Shown: piece after piece, positions 4,638 through 7,704 of the stretch
Layout: each line of letters opens with the position of its first letter
Position numbering within the stretch: the first letter of the stretch is position 1
Origin: Erysipelotrichaceae bacterium
GTDB taxonomy: Bacteria; Bacillota_I; Bacilli_A; Erysipelotrichales; Coprobacillaceae
DNA: 7,704 nucleotides
Assembly (NCBI GenBank): GCA_021202205.1
Contig: JAJQDJ010000113.1
Location: forward strand, 1-7,704
Reading direction: 5' to 3'
Notes under the pieces: generated by a model
Database searches by the model: none
Told to the model about the DNA's origin: nothing
What the model saw: only the letters and a program-made list of their open reading frames with translations
Made by a program: the position numbers and the translations under genes

Positions 4638-6512
4638 ATGAATTTAGATAAGATTGAAAATCCAAAATTTATTAAAAATCTCAATCAAGATGAATTGGTA
4701 GATTTATCAAAAGAAATTAGACAATTTATTATCAAAAATGTATCAAAAACTGGTGGACATTTTTCTAGTAATTTAGGTATTGTAGAATTAACGATTGCTC
4801 TTCATTATGTTTTTGATTCACCAAAAGATAAAATGATTTTTGATGTAGGACATCAATCTTATATACATAAAATATTGACAGGGCGTGCTAAGGATTTTTC
4901 AACTTTACGTCAATTCAATGGTTTAAGTGGTTTTCAAAAACGTTATGAAAGTGTTCATGACTGTTGGGAAGCAGGTCATTCTTCTACTGCTATATCAGCG
5001 GGGACAGGAATGGCCATTGCACGTGATTTAAACAATCAAAGTGGTGAAATTATCTGTATTGTTGGGGATGCTGCCATTATGAGTGGGGAATCTTTTGAAG
5101 CTCTCAATTATCTTGGCTCTATTGATTCTAAGGTTATTGTAATATTGAATGATAATGAAATGTCTATTTCGAAAAATGTTGGTGGTTTGAGTAATTTCTT
5201 TTCAAAAATTCGTATGTCTGCAAGATATCGTCATGCTCGTGATAACTATACAGAATTTTTAGGACGTACAAAAATTGGAAATGTTATTTATAGACAAACA
5301 AAAAAAATTAAAGATCATGTTAAAGAAGATGTAATCGAAGATAATATTTTTGGTGAATTTGGATTGGATTATATTGGGCCTGTTAATGGCCATGATTTTA
5401 ATGATTTGATAGAAGCTTTCAATATGGCTAAATCGATGAATCATAGTGTAGTAGTTCATGTTCATACAATTAAGGGCAAAGGTTATACTTTGGCTGAAAA
5501 AGATCATGAAGGACGCTATCATGGAGTTGCTCCTTTTGATTATCATGTTGGTATTATAAATTCTGAAAACCATATGTTAAAATCATGGAGTGCAGTCATA
5601 GCTTCTTATATTCAAAAAACTATGAATGTTGATAAGGATATTGTTGTTATCACACCTGCAATGACTTATGGTAGCAGTTTAAATGATGTTTTTAATGAAT
5701 TTCCTGAACGTTGTTTTGATGTTGGCATTGCAGAAGAACATGCCATGACTTTTGCAGCTGGTCTTTCTAACGCTGGTAAAAAACCTTATATTACAATTTA
5801 TTCATCGTTTTTACAAAGAGCATATGATCAAATTAATCATGATATAGCAAGAATGAATTTGCCTTGTTTAATTGGAGTTGATCACAGTGGTTTGGTTGGA
5901 GAAGATGGCGACACGCATCACGGTGTTTTTGATATTGGTTTTTTGTCGTCTTTACCGAATATTGTTATTATGACTCCATGTGATGCATATGAGGCCAAAT
6001 GTATGGTTAATACAGTTTTTCACCATTTTGATAAACCATATATTTTAAGATTTCCTAAAAGTCTTGTAAAAGATGAAGAAGTTGATATCAATCAGGAAAT
6101 CACATTAGGTTCATGGGATAAAATCATTTACAGTGACAGTAATACAATAACTATTATTACTTATGATATCAAAGTTAATATGGTTAGACAAATGATTGAA
6201 GATAAAAATCTTTCAATTAATCTTATTAATGCTAGATTTATCAAACCGATGGATAATCAAATGCTTATAGAATTATATCATGATAAACAAAAATTGATTG
6301 TATATGAAACTGATTTAATGACTGGATCACTTGGCTCTTTAATTGCACATTATTATTCTAAAAATCATATGGTTATGGATATTGATTATATAGGTCTAGA
6401 TGACCATTATACACCACAGGGCGATATAGAAACATTATTAGATTATGAGCATATTAATATTAACGATTTATATCAATTAATTAAGGAGAAATATGAAGAA
6501 AGAAAGAGTTGA
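4638..6512 (+). CDS. dxs: 1-deoxy-D-xylulose-5-phosphate synthase (DXS)
   Basis: DXS joins pyruvate and glyceraldehyde 3-phosphate in a thiamine diphosphate-dependent reaction, the first step of the MEP pathway. At 624 residues it has the family length. Visible residues are His41 in GGHFSSNLG, His72 in DVGHQ, the thiamine diphosphate motif from Gly143-Asp144 to NDNEMSISKNVGGLS (171-185), the catalytic glutamate Glu366 in GIAEEHAMTFAAGLS, YSSFLQRAYDQ (388-398), GEDGDTHHG (421-429) and RFPKS (471-475). Two positions differ from the usual form: the motif is GDA rather than GDG (Ala145), and the arginine of the usual DRAG segment is His416 (DHSG). In E. coli that arginine (Arg420) is reported to contact the substrate phosphate. 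A ribosome binding site, AAAGGGTGA, lies inside the end of ispA. The stop overlaps tlyA by 20 nt. Confidence 0.95.
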   Translation: MNLDKIENPKFIKNLNQDELVDLSKEIRQFIIKNVSKTGGHFSSNLGIVELTIALHYVFDSPKDKMIFDVGHQSYIHKILTGRAKDFSTLRQFNGLSGFQKRYESVHDCWEAGHSSTAISAGTGMAIARDLNNQSGEIICIVGDAAIMSGESFEALNYLGSIDSKVIVILNDNEMSISKNVGGLSNFFSKIRMSARYRHARDNYTEFLGRTKIGNVIYRQTKKIKDHVKEDVIEDNIFGEFGLDYIGPVNGHDFNDLIEAFNMAKSMNHSVVVHVHTIKGKGYTLAEKDHEGRYHGVAPFDYHVGIINSENHMLKSWSAVIASYIQKTMNVDKDIVVITPAMTYGSSLNDVFNEFPERCFDVGIAEEHAMTFAAGLSNAGKKPYITIYSSFLQRAYDQINHDIARMNLPCLIGVDHSGLVGEDGDTHHGVFDIGFLSSLPNIVIMTPCDAYEAKCMVNTVFHHFDKPYILRFPKSLVKDEEVDINQEITLGSWDKIIYSDSNTITIITYDIKVNMVRQMIEDKNLSINLINARFIKPMDNQMLIELYHDKQKLIVYETDLMTGSLGSLIAHYYSKNHMVMDIDYIGLDDHYTPQGDIETLLDYEHININDLYQLIKEKYEERKS

Positions 6513-7305
6513 CGTTCTATGTGTTGAACAGGGTTTATTTGAGTCAAGAGAAAAAGCCAAACGAGCTATTATGGCTGGACTTATTCATAATGATCATGAG
6601 CGTTTAGATAAACCTGGAATGAAAATAAGCCGAGACACTCCTTTATTTATTAAAGGGGAAAAAATGAGATATGTTTCACGTGGTGGGTTAAAGCTTGAAA
6701 AAGCTATTGATTATTTTAAACTTGATATTCAAAATCAAATTATGGTTGATATTGGTTCTTCAACGGGTGGATTTACAGATTGTGCTTTACAGCATGGAAT
6801 TAAAGAAGTATATGCTATTGATGTAGGTACTAATCAGTTAGATTGGAAAATACGTAATGATTTTCGAGTTCATGTTTTTGAACAAACAAATTTTCGATAT
6901 GTTGATTCTTCATTGTTTCAATATGGTCAACCAGAATTTGCTACTATTGATGTTTCTTTTATATCTTTAAAACATATTTTTCCACCACTATCATCAGTTT
7001 TAAAGCCATATGGTTATATTGTTGCATTGATTAAGCCACAATTTGAAGCAGGTAGAGAAGAAGTCGGTAAACATGGATTAATTCATGATAAAGCTATTCA
7101 TAATAAAGTTATAAAACAAGTAATAAATTATGCTAATAATAACCATATGGCATTAAAAAATTTAACATATTCTCCAATTACTGGTGGTTCTGGTAATATT
7201 GAATTTTTGGGCTTATTTGAAAATGATAGTGATTTAACTCATGATCATGATATTGATATAGAAATGATTGTTGATGAAGCTCATCAACATTATGAAAAGG
7301 GGTGA
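6493..7305 (+). CDS. tlyA: TlyA-family rRNA 2'-O-methyltransferase (hemolysin A family)
   Basis: This 270-residue protein has an N-terminal S4 RNA-binding domain (about 4-62, from RVDVLCVEQGLFESREKAKR), the linker YVSRGGLKLEKA (60-71) and an FtsJ-like Rossmann methyltransferase domain. The S-adenosylmethionine motif is DIGSSTGGFTD (86-96). Asp153 (in TIDVSF), Lys181 (in IKPQFE) and Glu237 (in NIEFLG) fit the K-D-K-E tetrad of 2'-O-methyltransferases, with Lys67 as the probable first lysine. Mycobacterial TlyA methylates cytidines in 16S and 23S rRNA; the target here is inferred from family only. The start at 6493 overlaps dxs by 20 nt and has AAGGAG at 6483-6488, spaced only 4 nt. In many Firmicutes argR follows tlyA; here recN comes directly. 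Confidence 0.93.
   Translation: MKKERVDVLCVEQGLFESREKAKRAIMAGLIHNDHERLDKPGMKISRDTPLFIKGEKMRYVSRGGLKLEKAIDYFKLDIQNQIMVDIGSSTGGFTDCALQHGIKEVYAIDVGTNQLDWKIRNDFRVHVFEQTNFRYVDSSLFQYGQPEFATIDVSFISLKHIFPPLSSVLKPYGYIVALIKPQFEAGREEVGKHGLIHDKAIHNKVIKQVINYANNNHMALKNLTYSPITGGSGNIEFLGLFENDSDLTHDHDIDIEMIVDEAHQHYEKG
7269..7289 (+). repeat. Hairpin just upstream of the recN ribosome binding site
   Basis: TGTTGATGA (7269-7277) pairs perfectly with TCATCAACA (7281-7289) around a 3-nt loop. It lies in the last codons of tlyA, 7 nt before the recN Shine-Dalgarno region. There is no T tract, so it is not a terminator. It may affect mRNA stability or recN translation, or be chance. Confidence 0.5.
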
Positions 7306-7309
7306 TGAA

Positions 7310-7681
7310 ATGATTAAAAGCTTATATATTTCTTCATTTGTCATTATTGATAAGATGCATCTTGATTTTGATGAAGGAATGAGTGTACTTACTGGTGAAA
7401 CTGGTGCAGGAAAATCTATCATAATTGACGCTCTTTTACAATTATGCGGTAATCGAGCTTCTGTATCCCTTATTAAGAAAAATTGTAATAAAGCTATTAT
7501 TGAAGGTATTTTTGAAGTAACGATGAGTCGTGAATTAGAGGTTTTGTGTGAACAACTTCATATAGATGTTGACGAGCAATTTGTTATTTGTAAAGAAATC
7601 CTCCAATCAGGCAAAAGCAATATTAAAATTAAAAACCTCATTTGCACCGTGTCCCGAATTGCAAGCAGAAAGTGGAATTAA
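7310..7681 (+). CDS. recN: RecN, DNA repair ATPase, ending early (123 residues)
   Basis: RecN is an SMC-like ATPase that acts early in double-strand break repair; full proteins are about 550-570 residues. This frame has the correct N-terminus (MIKSLYISSFVIIDK), the Walker A motif GETGAGKS (29-36), the family segment DALLQLCGNRAS (40-51) and KEILQSGKS (95-103). After about residue 107 the match fades and a TAA at 7679-7681 ends the frame. The expected continuation toward a DIHxQH motif is not visible in any frame before the window ends. The last part, 7638-7675, is GC-richer (19 of 38 bases) than the rest. The gene may be interrupted by an insertion, frameshifted, or joined wrongly at a contig edge. 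AAGGGGTGA (7297-7305) overlaps the tlyA stop and provides the ribosome binding site. Confidence 0.85.
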   Translation: MIKSLYISSFVIIDKMHLDFDEGMSVLTGETGAGKSIIIDALLQLCGNRASVSLIKKNCNKAIIEGIFEVTMSRELEVLCEQLHIDVDEQFVICKEILQSGKSNIKIKNLICTVSRIASRKWN

Positions 7682-7704
7682 GATGAAAAAAATTTAATTT
7701 TTAT

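Noticed and set aside
5259..5573. 104-codon open frame on the minus strand inside dxs
   Set aside because: It lies wholly opposite conserved DXS sequence, is dominated by Ile, Met, Asn and Phe, and has no family resemblance.
7234..7422. Minus-strand open frame opposite the tlyA end and recN start
   Set aside because: It is antisense to the conserved RecN Walker A region and shows no motif of its own.
1..7704. CRISPR arrays, tRNA or rRNA genes, complete insertion sequences
   Set aside because: I saw no regularly spaced direct repeats, cloverleaf-like segments, rRNA stretches or transposase motifs; the coding genes account for nearly all of the window.

Overview
The window is AT-rich (roughly 30% G+C judged by eye) and reads as a chromosomal segment of a low-GC Firmicute. 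TGA works as a stop (dxs, tlyA), so this is not a TGA=Trp mollicute. The mix of a comG pseudopilin cluster with a compact nusB-xseA-ispA-dxs-tlyA-recN cluster and very short intergenic gaps would suit an Erysipelotrichia/Coprobacillus-like gut bacterium; that placement is inference.

Region 1 (1-1909) is the distal part of a comG operon. Five small membrane proteins follow each other in nested overlaps: ComGC (major pseudopilin), ComGD, ComGE, ComGF and ComGG (minor pseudopilins). Four carry a class III (prepilin peptidase) signal with Glu at +5; ComGG lacks that Glu, as is usual for it. The comGA ATPase and comGB platform genes would lie upstream and are not visible, except possibly as an 18-codon tail. 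A 49-residue two-helix membrane protein with an excellent ribosome binding site closes the operon, followed by a strong intrinsic terminator at 1914-1948. Together these genes would build the DNA-uptake pseudopilus of natural competence.

Region 2 (1949-7704) starts with a promoter near 1965-1994 and carries nusB, xseA, ispA, dxs, tlyA and the start of recN in one tight unidirectional operon. It combines transcription antitermination, exonuclease VII, isoprenoid precursor synthesis (DXS and a short-chain prenyl diphosphate synthase), rRNA 2'-O-methylation and DNA repair. The order matches the Bacillus nusB-folD-xseA-xseB-ispA-dxs-tlyA-ahrC-recN cluster, but folD, a separate xseB and the arginine repressor gene are absent.

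The points most worth a second look are: (a) comGF has no ATG/GTG/TTG start upstream of its prepilin signal, while a U UUA AAC heptamer lies in exactly the right frame in comGE, followed two bases later by one arm of a 10-bp long-range stem; (b) xseA is fused in frame to an N-terminally shortened XseB, with a 29-nt near-perfect palindrome just before the junction; (c) DXS has substitutions at two normally conserved active-site positions; (d) recN ends after 123 codons within a short GC-richer tract at the window edge.
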